Of a DNA stretch of 64,000 bases, positions 9,541 to 22,800 are shown piece after piece. The first letter of the stretch is position 1, and each line of letters starts with the position of its first letter. The notes below the pieces were generated by a model. The model was not told the origin of the DNA, did no database searches, and saw only the letters and a list, made by a program, of their open reading frames with translations. Source of the DNA: Heloderma charlesbogerti (lineage: Eukaryota; Chordata; Lepidosauria; Squamata; Helodermatidae); NCBI GenBank assembly GCA_026122225.1, contig JANEZZ010000986.1:248001-312000 (forward strand), given 5' to 3'. A program made the position numbers and the translations under genes.

Positions 9541-12500
9541 AAGGTTCGTTGACTTGTCACCTATGTAATCTTAACTGTAGATACACCCAGTTAATGAGCA
9601 CACATGTCTACTATACTTCAGTTATTTCTATTTCACATAAATGCCTAGTGTCAAATTATTCAGTCTCATTTTATAGCAGAATGTATGCCAGCACTTGGTT
9701 AAGACAACCACATTTTTCACAGTTTCATGGCTTTTTCCTTACAACACAAATGAACAGTAACCTCATTCCTAGTTATGGAGAAACCGAAACAAAAACATCT
9801 CTTAAATTGGGCTTCTAACCTGCCTCCTCATTAAAGTTCAGGTCAGCTTACAGTATATAAAACATGCACATTATTCAACTAAACGTAATTCTAAATTAAG
9901 CAGACTGCGAACTTGGTCCCTATTAAAAGCTTAAGCCAAGCTCTCCACCAAAACGGATGGAAGATCTCAACACATCACAGGGTTAAGCTTTGGCCAGTTT
10001 CCAGGATAATGGAGTTTGGGGCACAAACTTGCTTAATTGGGAAAGGTTTAATTTTTCAGTACTTCCAAAAGTCAGAAGGGATACTTGCCATTATGTCTGC
10101 CTTGTCAGGATTCAATTTGATTGCCAGCATCTAGTCCTAACACTCTACCTGGGCACTGAGTAAGATTGCAGGGCTTGAGGGCTGATACACTATCAACATG
10201 GCTGCTGCCAGGATCACCAGCTACAAGAACCCACTCCGCAACATTAAGACGTAGTAGAATTTCTGTAAGCAGTAGTTGCTTTATTGTTAACAAAGGACTA
10301 GATAACATACAAGCAGCATTTACAGATGGTTTTTGCATTTAAGTTGAACATTTAAGAAACCCTAAAGATAGTCAGAGAAAACAAAATGTTCACATAAGCG
10401 TTTAGTAGAAAGTTAGGCCTTGCTAGTTACAAAGAACAAGGACGATATATTGAAGATAACAGGTAGATGCAGTACGAAATCTGTATTGTAGTGCAGGTGT
10501 AATAAGTGCTGTAGAAACAAATGAAAATGTTTAAATAACAAATATGTGGGATCTTTGGTGGATGAACATGCATATGAAGTCTCATCCCAATAGCTGACAC
10601 CCAGAACAAACCAGAATCCATGTAGAATCTCAGCAGCAGCTGCAGAGCATTCAGAACTTTCTTGTATAAGCCCCAAAGTACCAGTCTAACTTCCACAAAA
10701 TGCCAAAGCTGCAATGGAATACAGAAGATCTCTAACTAGAATTCCACCAATAAGCTTTTCAGATGCAAAGACTAATCTCTGTGCCACTCTGTCAGTGAGG
10801 AAATATAAGGACATGGAGATTAATCTTTGCAGTTAAGTGTAACGCGAAGCAACCCTGAGTGAAATCTTAAACATACTGAGCTCATCTTTTTGTGAAGGTC
10901 ATTATTTACATGGGAAATAATAATCTGTCAGGTGTAGTGTTCGTGTGTGTATGAGAAATACAAATTAGATGAAAATGACTATGAGAATGACATTTTTCTC
11001 ATTAGCTTTTAAATGTGTAAACAAGATTGAAGGCAAGTCATGGCAAAACTCCCATGCATTATTTGAATTGCATCATGAAGCTTGTTGCCAAGTAGGAATA
11101 AAGTTGATGTAATGGTTTTTCTGGGAAATGAAAAGCCAAAATGAATGTTTTGAGAAATGTTTTTCCCTTAGCATTTTGAGGATTGCAAGAGGGTTCTAGA
11201 ACCCTAGCTCTGAAGTTTCTCCTTTACAGTTGACATCCTAAGTGTGCAGGCACAGCACTTCTGCATACGCAGGAAGAGGCTGTTTGTTGCCTTTCCCACC
11301 CTCCTTTGGATGCAGCAAAGCCTCTTCCAGAGGGTTCCCCAAACTTCAGGAGTGAAGTTCAAGGAGCACAATGGGCTGTGGTCAAAAGTGGGACCCTGAA
11401 AATCTCTAGCCATTGTACAGAACGTTGTGCCTTGCTACATCTTATTAAATGGCCCTCAGCAGTGAACCTTTGTTACAAAATGGCAGGAGCTCTACAAGAG
11501 CTCTAAACAGAAAATGAAGCAAAAACACCACTAAGAAACAAAGTGTTACTGCATCCTTAATCATGATTATTGTACACAGTAATGACTACTATTTAAAAAC
11601 AGTGTGCTCTATTGTGAAACAATACAAAATTATTTATTGGTTCAGAGACAACGTCCTCCATTAACATCAATCACATGTTCATTATAAGTGGTTAGGATCT
11701 GTTTGTTGATACCCTTCTAGATTTCTATCACAGACAAGCTCATATAAAACAACTAATCACTCTAAGTAAGATCTTAAAATGTCACTTCAAATTCTGAATT
11801 AACTCACATAATAATCTTTCTAGTTTAGGATGATCATACATACTGTAGAGCTTTCACCAAAGCATTATGATCTGTTGGGTCCATTAACAAAACATCCATA
11901 TTTTAAAAGTGCAACTGCCTAAAGTACTTATTTTAACACCTACCCTCCCAGCAAATTCAAATTTAAGCATAATATTGTAATGGATAGAATACAAGTCTGG
12001 TAATCTGGGTTGCAGATAAAATCTTCATAACAAAGACTTAAAATATATCTGGACTGTGTACATGAGAAAGGAATACAGGATAATGTCTGCAAGCCCCAAC
12101 AATCCTATACATCTTGGTCTCTTACTTCCAGTACTGGTGGTTCTACTACATAGAGCTACTATAAGTACGCCCGCTAAATATTATACAGTGGCAGAATATC
12201 AACCATTTTGCTAGAATTAAAATGGGGGTCACAGCACAAAATTGGAGCAGTGTACTTACAATGATTTTTTTACAAAAACCTAAGATCCACACCAATGACC
12301 TCATTAATTCTAATAATCTAGGAGCTGCAGTTTGCCATTATCTAGAAAGTACTAGAAAGAAGGGGCAGGATCAAGAATTTGATCAACCAAATATATTTCC
12401 AGTTGCCATTAGACACATTGAGTAAGCTTTAAAGAGAATGAGAATACAGTTTAAAATTAGATTACCAATCTTGCAGTGTAAGGTCAAATGCTGCAAAGCA

Positions 12501-13317
12501 TAAATTGTTACTATCCTTGGAGTGACAATGGCTTAGAAATAGCAGTTTGAAAAAAACGTTCAAACTAATTTTGGGAAAGGCACAATGAAATGTTACAGGC
12601 TTCATCTCCATAGGAAAAATGGTTGCTGTGAATATGTAAACTATTATTAACAGAAGCAATTTAATACTGATGCAGGTTAAATTTTGGGACATTCTACTGC
12701 ATTTGAAACTAGTTCCTTTTGCTTTGGCCTCAGAAGCTACCAAAAACACTTAAGTAGAAGATACTATAAAGACAAAAAAGCATTACTAAGTTTACATATT
12801 CTGCAACTTATTTGTTCCAGAAATACTGTAAAACATAAAGGGATTTCTATTGCTTACTGTATCTTACAGTCCTTGTAAAAGCCGCAGAGCTCTCTATAAG
12901 GGGGGACAAGGGGAAATAATTTAGGCCACATTGAAGAAATGTAACTATGTTTCTGACTTTGAGATGAACATAAGTAGTTAGGATCCTAGCAGCTTAATTA
13001 AATTCTATTTGAAGAAAGGTGAAAAATGGGAAGGAGAAATCTTACACTACACATGAAGGAAGCATCTGTACACAAGTCTTTTGGAAGCAGACCCAGAAAA
13101 AATGCAAATCAATCTGAACTGAAGCGATTTCAATTGTTAATATGTTTTATGAGGAGCCATTCATCAAATTACCTGCTAACTTATAGGAGCATCAGCCAGT
13201 ATTCTCTGTGTAGACGAATTCTTTATTTGACCACTTTCTTAGGCCAAATTATTCATGGCTAATATTATGGGTGAATGACAACAGAACTATCTATAGATAT
13301 AATACATAGCAGGATTT

Positions 13318-13320
<3 letters not shown>

Positions 13321-13348
<28 letters not shown>
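13321..13348. repeat. (CA)n microsatellite
   Basis: An uninterrupted run of 14 CA units, followed by AAAACAACC. Confidence 0.95.
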
Positions 13349-13351
<3 letters not shown>

Positions 13352-13632
13352 CAACCCTCCTACTTCTTGAGTTAATATTTTGCTCCATTAAAGATATTTC
13401 CAACAGTGTCTCAAGAATACCTTCTTGAATGGCACAGTTTTTAGGTACCTATAATTTATATACAGTATATTTATATATCTATATAAATTACTTTGCAACC
13501 AAAAAGAATTGCTCTTAGAAAATTACTATGGTGTTTTAGCATGAGTTCTGATGGGAAGGTATAGCATAGATTTCCATGCAGCCATAGCAAATGAAGAGCT
13601 GGCTATCTTTCATTCTGCTTTATAGAATGTGT

Positions 13633-13807
13633 TCACAAAACCATTCTTCGGACTCCACATTCACAGCAGAATTTTGCAGATTCAACTGGGTATTTGGCAC
13701 CACATTCGTAACAGAATTTTGGTAACTGTGCAGGTGAATTTCCTTCACTGCTTTTTGAACTTCCTCCATTGACAGAAGATGAACAGTCTCCGCTCTCGTA
13801 TCCAGTT
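13633..13807 (-). CDS. ZC2HC1A: ZC2HC1A last coding exon with stop
   Basis: 175 nt after TTGGTGAAG. It completes an Arg codon and encodes [17 protein letters not shown], then [19 protein letters not shown] and [11 protein letters not shown], with TGA at 13635-13633. The CxxC...CxxC ribbon and the RRM-hydrophobic-L end are those of ZC2HC1A. Confidence 0.96.
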
Positions 13808-16800
13808 CTTCACCAAGCATTAAAAATTCAAAATGAAGATCGTTACAAACGTTAGCTAAATATTGATAGTTTATGCATGATTTGCAAAGTATTCATTCTA
13901 ACTTTTCCCATGTAATAGCTTTTCAATTGTACTAAATATGTGGGCTTTTTATAAAACCCCAAAACAAACGATCCTAATTGTAATTTGATTAAACTAAGGC
14001 TCCATGCCAGCAATGGAGAACATCAAGCCAATGGACTAAACTGGATCACCCCTTATGCATTTTCATCTGTTCCCCTCAACAAGGGTAGACTCAAATTAGT
14101 AGGAACCACCCCATGTCAAACAAAAGTGAAATCTAGGGCCAAACTGAACATGAAATGGATGTTCCATGAGCAGGATCTTCCATACCTTTGTTGTTATTGT
14201 TAATTCCACTGGGCTGCTCTGAAGATCAGGGAAGTGATGCTCAGAGAACATGTTTAATCTTTCTATCCATGCCTTTTCCCCTGATGCAAATACCTCCCCC
14301 TAAAGCTGACATTAGTTTTGTGAGGCAAGGGGAAGATAAGCAGAGATGCTGCTCTTGTCTGCCTTAACCCTAAAGCTAAAAGCAGCAATGGGCCAAGAAG
14401 GAAGGTTTAACAAGCTTCACCCAGAGCAACAGTTCCCTGCTCTTTAAAGGAGTCCTGACAGAATATAAGAAGAGCCAGGCTGGATCAGACCAAAGGCCTA
14501 TCTAGTCCAGCATTCTGTTCCTACAGTGGCCAACCAGATGCTTCTGGGAAGCCCACAAGCAGGACATGAGCATAACAGCTATGAGTACAAACTATGGGAG
14601 AGTCTAATCACAGATCTAATGTCTAACCTTGCCAAAAAGGATAGTAGGCTTGACTTAAACAAGGCTTGGCGTGTGTGGAGGGTGGCACAGTGAAGGTGCA
14701 TGGGGCTAGATTACAAAAGCATAACCAGAAGCTGTTGGTTGAGTTTAAGATCTGATCTCAGCCTCTTATTTGGACAGAGCCCATTCCATCAAGTAGTTGA
14801 TATTCACCTAGGGAAATTGTAGAGAGGAAGCAAAGGCTGCTACTGCAGCAAGAAAAAGGCCCCACCTCACTTTGTGACATTTTTCCTGCTTATGGGTAAG
14901 CATGGAGTCTTCTCAACTGTCCACTGAAACAGCCCTGTGTCTATATGTGCACTCATCCATACATGTGCATATATGTGTGTGTGACAGTAAAAGGAATGAA
15001 CTGCTACAAAAAGAAGAAAGCCTAAGAGCCATGAGAAACAGAAATGGAAAAATGAGGTAGGTAATTTAACTGAGTTAAAATGGATGTAATCAATAATATC
15101 TCGCAGGAAAATCAGAAAAGAATTGTATGATTTTATATTGTAGGGGCAGCTTCAGCCTCTCCCCTGCTAGCTTTCTTATCATGGGCAAGTCATGGACTGG
15201 GGAGACAACAATCCCACCCCATGCAACTATCGATATATTAAAGCAATCAGATTTTTAAAAATTCATGTATTGATGGAATCCGCAGTTCAAGTGAACTAGT
15301 CAAAGTTATTTTAAAAAATTCTATAATAAAAGCATTCTATTGCAAATAACAACAAAACATGGTAATCATTCCTAAAAATACAGTAAATAAATATCAAATC
15401 AATTTTTAAAACTCTACACAGCTCTTAACTCTGTTGCACATTTAGCATCCCCCCCCAATCTTGTTTTGCCCATGGGCTTCTCCACACCAGGCTTTTTATC
15501 CCACAACGTTACCGGGGCTTCTGCTTCCAATTTCTTTGGGGGATTAAGACTGGCCCTTTTCACACACTTCTCCTTTTTCCCCGGGGAATTCCTTTATCTG
15601 CAAGCTCTATATGTTTCATTATACAGCCACTAGATGGCACTGTGTTATAGCCCCACTTCTTTTCATGGAGAAAATCAACTGGTGATATTTAAATAGCTCG
15701 TTATCTGCAATCTTAAAAAAAGAGATACAGGTCAGAAAGCATGGGAGAGGCCCTGGAGTTTGATGACGTCATGTAAAGGACCTGTAAACTTCCATGAGTA
15801 ACCAATCTCAATCGCAGAATAAAAGTCCCATGTGGAGAAGCCCCATATTTTTCTTTTGTTACAGTCCCTTATTGGCTACTATTTCCTTATTGGGTTCAGA
15901 TTAAAAAAATCTCTTCATTTATGTCTCCCTCTCTATCTTCTTTATTGCTCTATATTTCCCTTAGTTAAGCTTGAGTAATTGGGGAAGAGCAGAGGGTATT
16001 TCCAAGTAGCGCCAGAAAGAGTGAAGCGGCTGGGCCAAAGCCGAAAGGACACTCAGCTGTGAATGTGTCTGGTGGTGAAAAGAAAATCCGATGCTGTAAA
16101 GAACAATATTGTTTAGGAACCTGGAATGTAAGGTCAATGAATCAAGGTAAGCTAGAGACGGTCAAACATGAGATGGCAAGATTGAACATGGACATCTTGG
16201 GAATCAGCGAACTAAAATGGACAGGCATGGGCGAATTTACTTCAGGTGACCATCATATCTACTACTGTGGGCAAGAATCCCTCAGAAGAAATGGAGTAGC
16301 ACTCATAGTCAACAAAAGGGTGGGAAAAGCAGTACTGGGGTACAATCTCAAAAACAATAGAATGATCTCAGTACGAATCCAAGGCAAACCATTCAACATC
16401 ACAGTAATTCAAGTCTATGCCCCAACCACTGAGGCCGAAGAAGCTGAGGTTGATCGGTTCTATGAAGACCTACAACACCTTCTAGAACTAACACCAAAAA
16501 AAGATGTCTTCTTCATCATAGGGGATTGGAATGCTAAAGTAGGAAGTCAAGAAATCACCAGGATAACAGGCAGGCATGGCCTTGGTGTACAAAATGAAGC
16601 AGGACAAAAGCTAATAGAGTTTTGCCAAGAGAACATGCTGATCATAGCAAACATTCTTTTCCAACAGCACAAGAGGCGACTCTACACATGGACATCACCA
16701 GACGGTCAATACTGAAATCAGATTGATTATGTCATTTGCAGCCAAAGATGGAGAAGCTCTATACAGTCAGTAAAAACAAGACCTGGAGCTGACTGTGGCT

Positions 16801-19800
16801 CAGATCATGAGCTTCTTATTGTAAAATTTCGGCTTAAATTGAAGAACGTAGGGAAAACCTCTAAACCATTCAGGTATGACCTAAATCATATCCCTTATGA
16901 ATATACAGTGGAGGTGAGGAATAGATTTAAGGGATTAGACCTGATAGTCAGAGTGCCTGAGGAACTATGGACAGAGGTCCGTAACATTGTTCAGGAGGCA
17001 GCAACGAAATCCATCCCAAAGAAAAATAAATGCAAGAAAGCAAAGTGGCTGTCTGATGAGGTTTTACAAGTAGCTGAGGAAAGAAGGGAAGCGAAAAGCA
17101 TGGGAGAAAGGGGAAGATATATCCCACTGAATGCAGAGTTCCAGAGAATAGCAAGGAGAGACAAGAAGGCCTTCTTAAATGAACAATGCAAAGAAATCGA
17201 GGAAAACAACAGAATGGGAAAGACTAGAGATCTCTTCAAGAAAATTGGAGATCTCAAGGGAACGTTTTGTGCAAAGACGGGCATGATAAAGGACAAAGAA
17301 GGCAGGGACCTAACAGAAGCAGATGAGATGAAGAAGAGGTGGCAAGAATACACAGAAGAACTATACAGGAAAGATCTGAATGTCCCTGATAGCCATGATA
17401 GTGCGGTCACTGAACTGGAGCCGGACATCCTCGAGAGTGAAGTCAAGTGGGCCTTAGGAAGCATTAGTAACAACAAAGCTAGTGGAGATGACAGTATTCC
17501 AGCTGAGCTATTTAAAATCCTAAAAGATGATGCTGTTAAAGTGCTGCATTCAATATGCCAACACATTTGGAACACTCAACAATGGCCGCAAGACTGGAAA
17601 AGGTCAGTTTACATTCCAATTCCAAAGAAGGGCAACGCCAAAGAGTGTTCAAACTACCGCACAATTGCGCTCATTTCACATGCCAGCAAGGTGATGCTCA
17701 AAATCCTACAAGCTAGGCTTCAGCAGTATGCGAACCGAGAACTACCGGAAGTACAAGCTGGGTTTCGAAGAGGCAGAGGAACAAGAGATCAAATCGCCAA
17801 CGTTCGCTGGAGCATGGAGAAAGCAAGAGAATTCCAGAAAACCGTCTATTTCTGCTTCATTGACTATGCCAAAGCCTTTGATTGTGTGGATCACTACAAA
17901 CTGTGGCAAATTCTTAAAGTGATGGGAGTACCAGACCACCTTACCTTCTCCTGAGAAACCTGTACGAAGGTCAAGAAGCAACAGTAAGAACCAGACATGG
18001 AACAACCGACTGGTTCAAAATTGGGAAAGGAGTACGACAAGGGTGCATATTGTCACCCTGCTTATTTAACTTATATGCAGAGTACATCATGAGAAACGCC
18101 GGGTTGGATGAATCACAGGTCGGAATTAAGATTGCCGGGAGAATTATCAACAACCTCCGATATGCAGACGATACCACCCTAATGGCAGAAAGCAAAGAGG
18201 ATCTAAAGAGCCTCTTGTTGAGGGTGAAAGTGGAGAGTGCAAAAGCTGGTTTGAAACTCAACATTACAAAAATGAAGATCATGGCATCTGGCCCCATCAC
18301 TTCCTGGCATATAGAAGGGGAAGAAATGGAAGCAGTGACAGATTTTATTTTCTTGGGCTCCAAGATCACCGCAGACGGTGACTGTAGCCATGAAATTAAA
18401 AGACGCTTGCTCCTGGGGAGGAAAGCTATGGCAAACCTAGACAGCGTAGTAAGAAGCAGAGACATCACCTTGCCGACAAAGGTCCCTCTAATCAAAGCTA
18501 TGGTTTTCCCAGTAGTAATGTATGGCTGTGAGAGCTGGACTATAAGGAAGGCTGAGCGCCGAAGAATTGACGCTTTCGAACTGTGGTGCTGGAGAAGACT
18601 CTTACGAGTCCCCTGGACTGCAAGGAGGTCAAATCAGTCCATTCTAAAGGAAATCAACCCTGAGTGCTCATTGGAAGGACAGATACTGAAGCTGAAGCTC
18701 CAATATTTTGGCCACCTAATGGGAAGAGAAAACTCTCTGGAAAAGACCCTGATGCTGGGAAAGACTGAAGGCAAAAGGAGAAGGGGACGGCAGAGGATGA
18801 GATGGCTAGATAGCATCACCGATGCAATGAATATGAACTTGAGCACACTCCGGGAGAGAGCGCAGGACAGGAAGGCCTGGCGTGCTATGGTCCATGGGGT
18901 CACGAAGAGTCGAACACGACTGAACGACTGAACAACAACAACTACTTCTATTCCATGCCTCTGTCCTCTCTCTTACTGCCCCCTTTTTTATGAAACTCTC
19001 TGCCCCCCAATATCCTTGCAAATGTTTACACAGATTTTGAAATTGCACCTATTCTTCTGTACCATTGATCTCTAATCTCTGCCTCTCCCCACCTTTCCTT
19101 TTGTGTCATCCCTCGTTTCCTCATTGTCATTGACTTTTAGATTGTAAGCTTGAGGGCAGGTACGTGTCTTTAAAATATAATCACTTGGGGCAGTACACAA
19201 GTCGACATGAGTGCTAACATAAATTACACTGAGCTAGCGTAAGGGACCTCTAGCAAAGCACCAACGGTGTTAGCTGGTGCAACAAGTTTCCCTGGAAAAC
19301 CCATTTCACCAGCTAACACTATTGCACTAGAGGCCCCTTATGCTAGTGCAATGTAGTTTATGGTAGCGCTTATATCAACTTGGATAGTGCCCTTTAAAAA
19401 TAATAAATATTTACTATTTTTCTTTCAGTTGCAGATTCATATATTCTTACGGGATGATGGGTATTCAAATAGCTAGTATTCCTGTTAGGATCCCATCTCA
19501 AAAGGCCAGTTTCCCTTTCCCCACAGTGGTTACTTGCAACATCGTCCTCCCACACCATGCCACTACACTAGAATGCACATTTATTTCTGAATTATTTCCA
19601 CCCTATCCTGCTCCTCACAAAATAAGAATTCAGGCATTTGCAAGCCATCATACTCCTGTAAAATCGCATTTTTCTTTTACAAGATTGTAAAAATAATGAA
19701 TTACCTGTTTGAGTAGCTTTCAATTCCGTAGGCTTTTCTTTTGTTTGCTATCATACCCATGCCGGCATTTCGTGTCATATTAGTAGGTGCTGCTGTCCGC

Positions 19801-22800
19801 GATTTCAAGGACCCTCTAAAAGGTATTAATTCAGTGTATTAGACAGAATAATTTAAAAGCAAACAAAACCTGAAGGTGCAATCCACTCTCAGCACACAAT
19901 ATGCCATTGGGCCTCCTGCAAATACAGCCGTCTACATTGAGGAAGGCTGCCAGTGGGGCTGGGGATTGGTGGTAGGGGTCCCCTGAGTGCTCAGCAGTGC
20001 AAAGGAGACAGTAGGGTGTGTGTGTATGTGTGTGTCGGGGGAAGACGGGACTGTCCCCCTATGTTGCTATAGAATAAAACATTCCCAGCCTTCTGCAAGG
20101 AAGGATACTAGCACGGACTGTCCTAGTATCATGACCAGTACAGACATGAATAATGTTCAGCATGAATTGATAAGGACTGAGAAACAGCAAGTACTGCTAA
20201 CGTGATGATTTTCTAAGGAAAGCTGGTGAACAGACGTCCAGTCTATGCTTGCTTCAGCTCTTTGTACCACTGGAGAAAAAAAGTTGCTTACCTGTTACTG
20301 CTGTTCCTCAATAATGGCCTGTGCATACTCACATGTATGAGCAGACTGGTCATGTGGCTCTTCAAATGCAACATCAAGCAGCAGCCTGATGTTGGTGAAC
20401 GCAAAAGAGGGTGGGTCTCTTCCCAACTTCAGCTGAGACCCAAACTGTAGGGACAGAGAACTGTGGCACATGGGTGTCAAACTGGGAGGCCAGCATGAAT
20501 GTGAAAGTGTGCACAGACCATTCTTGAGGCAAATAGGTTATTTATTTATTTAATTATTATGTTTTTAATCCACCCAATAACAAACGTTCTCTGGGCAGAT
20601 TCCATAAAACAGCCTCCCCCAACCTGATGCCCTCCAGATGTGCTGACCTACAGTTCCAAGCATCCTGCAGCCAGCTATGCTGGGAGTTCTAGTACAACAC
20701 ATCTGGAGGCACCAGGCTGGGCATGGCTGACATAAGCTAAAATAATGCAGTGCAACTCAATACAGGAACAACAGCACTCGGAAAACCAATGTCAGATATA
20801 TAAAAACAGACACAAAATCTAAAATGCCCGGGAGAAAAGGAATGTCTTTGCCTGGCACCAAAAAGATAATAATGTGGGCACCAGGCAAGCCTCCTTGAGA
20901 AGGGCCTTCTAAAAACAGGGTGTGACATTGAGTTGGTTTTCAGCATCTGTTTATACTGGCTGGAGCCATCGTTTTGTATCAGGCTCTTGGTTGGATGCCT
21001 GTATCTTTAAGCCATGAGCTGTTTCTCTACTGTTAGAATGCGTTTCAGTTATTCCTGAATATCCATCCAGCTGTATTCAACAGGGGGTAATGGGTACCCT
21101 GTGCTTATCGGCTTTCTATTAATTAAGCAGGAACTTTGCTTCTCCCTCAGCCAAAGTCAATAGATGAGGGTTACTTGGAATCAGAGCTGCTTCTCCAGAT
21201 AAGCCTAGGAGGCTAGGAGCCCTATGTGGGAATTATCTATGCCAGGGTTGCGGCAGGCCAGTAAGTTCGCAGATTGTTTTGTTTTTAGTGCTTGCTTTGT
21301 TTTCCCTCTTGCTCTTTTGCTGTATTTGCTTTATTTGTAATAAATGCTGTTTTGTAATCTTAAGCTTTGAGGCAGATTCCCAGACAAACTCTAAGGAGGA
21401 AGGGGCACTAGATACCCAAAAAATATCACAAGGGAAGTTACTCTGACAAAGCATTCCCCTCGGAGCCATCTATCTGCCTAACGTCTTCGGTGGGGGCCCC
21501 TGGAGGAGGGCCTCTGAAGATGACCCAAGGATTCAAGCAAGTAAAAAGCTATGTTTTCTTCTGTACCTGTAACATAAGGGTGGCAAGTAGCCTCCTTTGA
21601 AAACACATAATCAGATGAGGAGCCTTTGAATAATCTCTTAACTTGCAATCTGGTGACTCAGGCCCACTTAGGCAAGACACCAAAAGGGCAATTTTTCCTT
21701 CACACCTACAACAGCAGTGTCCTGTGCAACCTGCAAACTCCTAAGCTACCTGCCATATACCAGAATGTAGTGGTATGCCATTGCACTGACTGGGAAGGCA
21801 CACCAACACCTGCCAACAATGTCTCTGGATACTGGGGTGGGGGTGAAGCTCTTCACACTATTGATATAGGGGTTGCAAATGTTTGGAATGCCACATGCTT
21901 TGGCCCTGCTGTGGAATTCCAGAGGTGCTCAGATGTGCACTTGAACTGCCAAATTCTGCAGGCTTCCCCATTCATGTCAAGGCAATTCCAAGCATTCATC
22001 TCCATGTTCAAAGCAGAGCTTCCCTCCAATGGAAGTAAACAGGGAAGCCCTTGCACATAAGGGCTCTGCTGTATGTACTTGGAGCTGCTGGACTAGTCTG
22101 TTAAAAGGTTAAATGATCAGGTAAGTAACTACAAACACTAATCTTTCTTCCTTAGCAGAATACCATTCCACTTCTCATGTAAATTTTATTTTTTCAAGGG
22201 TGTTTATTTAAACCAATTCTATGTTTAGCCTGTCCTGCTGTATAAAGATAAAACAAATGTAACATAGTCTGGGGGAGCGGGTGGGTGGGGAGGGGGGAGA
22301 GGGAGAGAGAGAAGCTAAGCTTCCTCACCCCCAGAAAACACGATGCTGAATAGAAATATATTAGAAATATATTAGCACCATGTACATGTTCTATTAGCAA
22401 CGAAATAGAATGGTTTTATCATCCACAATGTCTAAGTAATTTCTCAATTTCACCTAAAAAATAAGTTCTGCAAGCTACTGCTGCTAGTGGGTTTATCTGC
22501 TTCTCATACCGAGATTACGTATTGCCACCTAGAGGACAAGAGCAAAGTATGCTGACTTGTGATTAGAATGCATGAGATTTCCTTGCCATTCAACAATCCC
22601 ATTTGATTTTAAAAGAGGAAACTTCTCAAAAACGAAGTGATTAGTTAAAGGGAGTTGAAGGGGAATTAATTAATCCTATCCATTGTGCCCTTGGTGATCG
22701 GAAGCCCCCGAACCAGAGGCATTCAAACATCCAATGCAGGATGGGAGGAGTGGCGGAGGAGATCGTTGCCTCCCCATCCTCCCACCCTACAGATTTCGCT

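Larger units (their letters stand above)
7496..13632. other. Convergent 3' region between IL7 and ZC2HC1A
   Basis: Holds the 3' UTRs of both genes, whose ends I cannot fix. + strand AATAAA occurs at 8710. For ZC2HC1A, - strand AATAAA occurs near 13222, 11632 and 10270. A worn L2 copy lies at about 8948-9540 and a CA run at 13321-13348. Positions 9550-13300 are A/T-rich and unique-looking, with no recognised coding signal. Confidence 0.5.
13808..19704 (-). other. ZC2HC1A last intron
   Basis: Contains a CR1 3' fragment (14461-14600), an almost full BovB (about 16000-18945, antisense to the gene) and a palindromic inverted-repeat element (19188-19392). Positions 14600-16000 are A/T-rich with nothing recognised. 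Confidence 0.75.

Noticed and set aside
16991..17575. 194-codon frame on the - strand
   Set aside because: It is the mirror frame of the BovB reading frame on the other strand.
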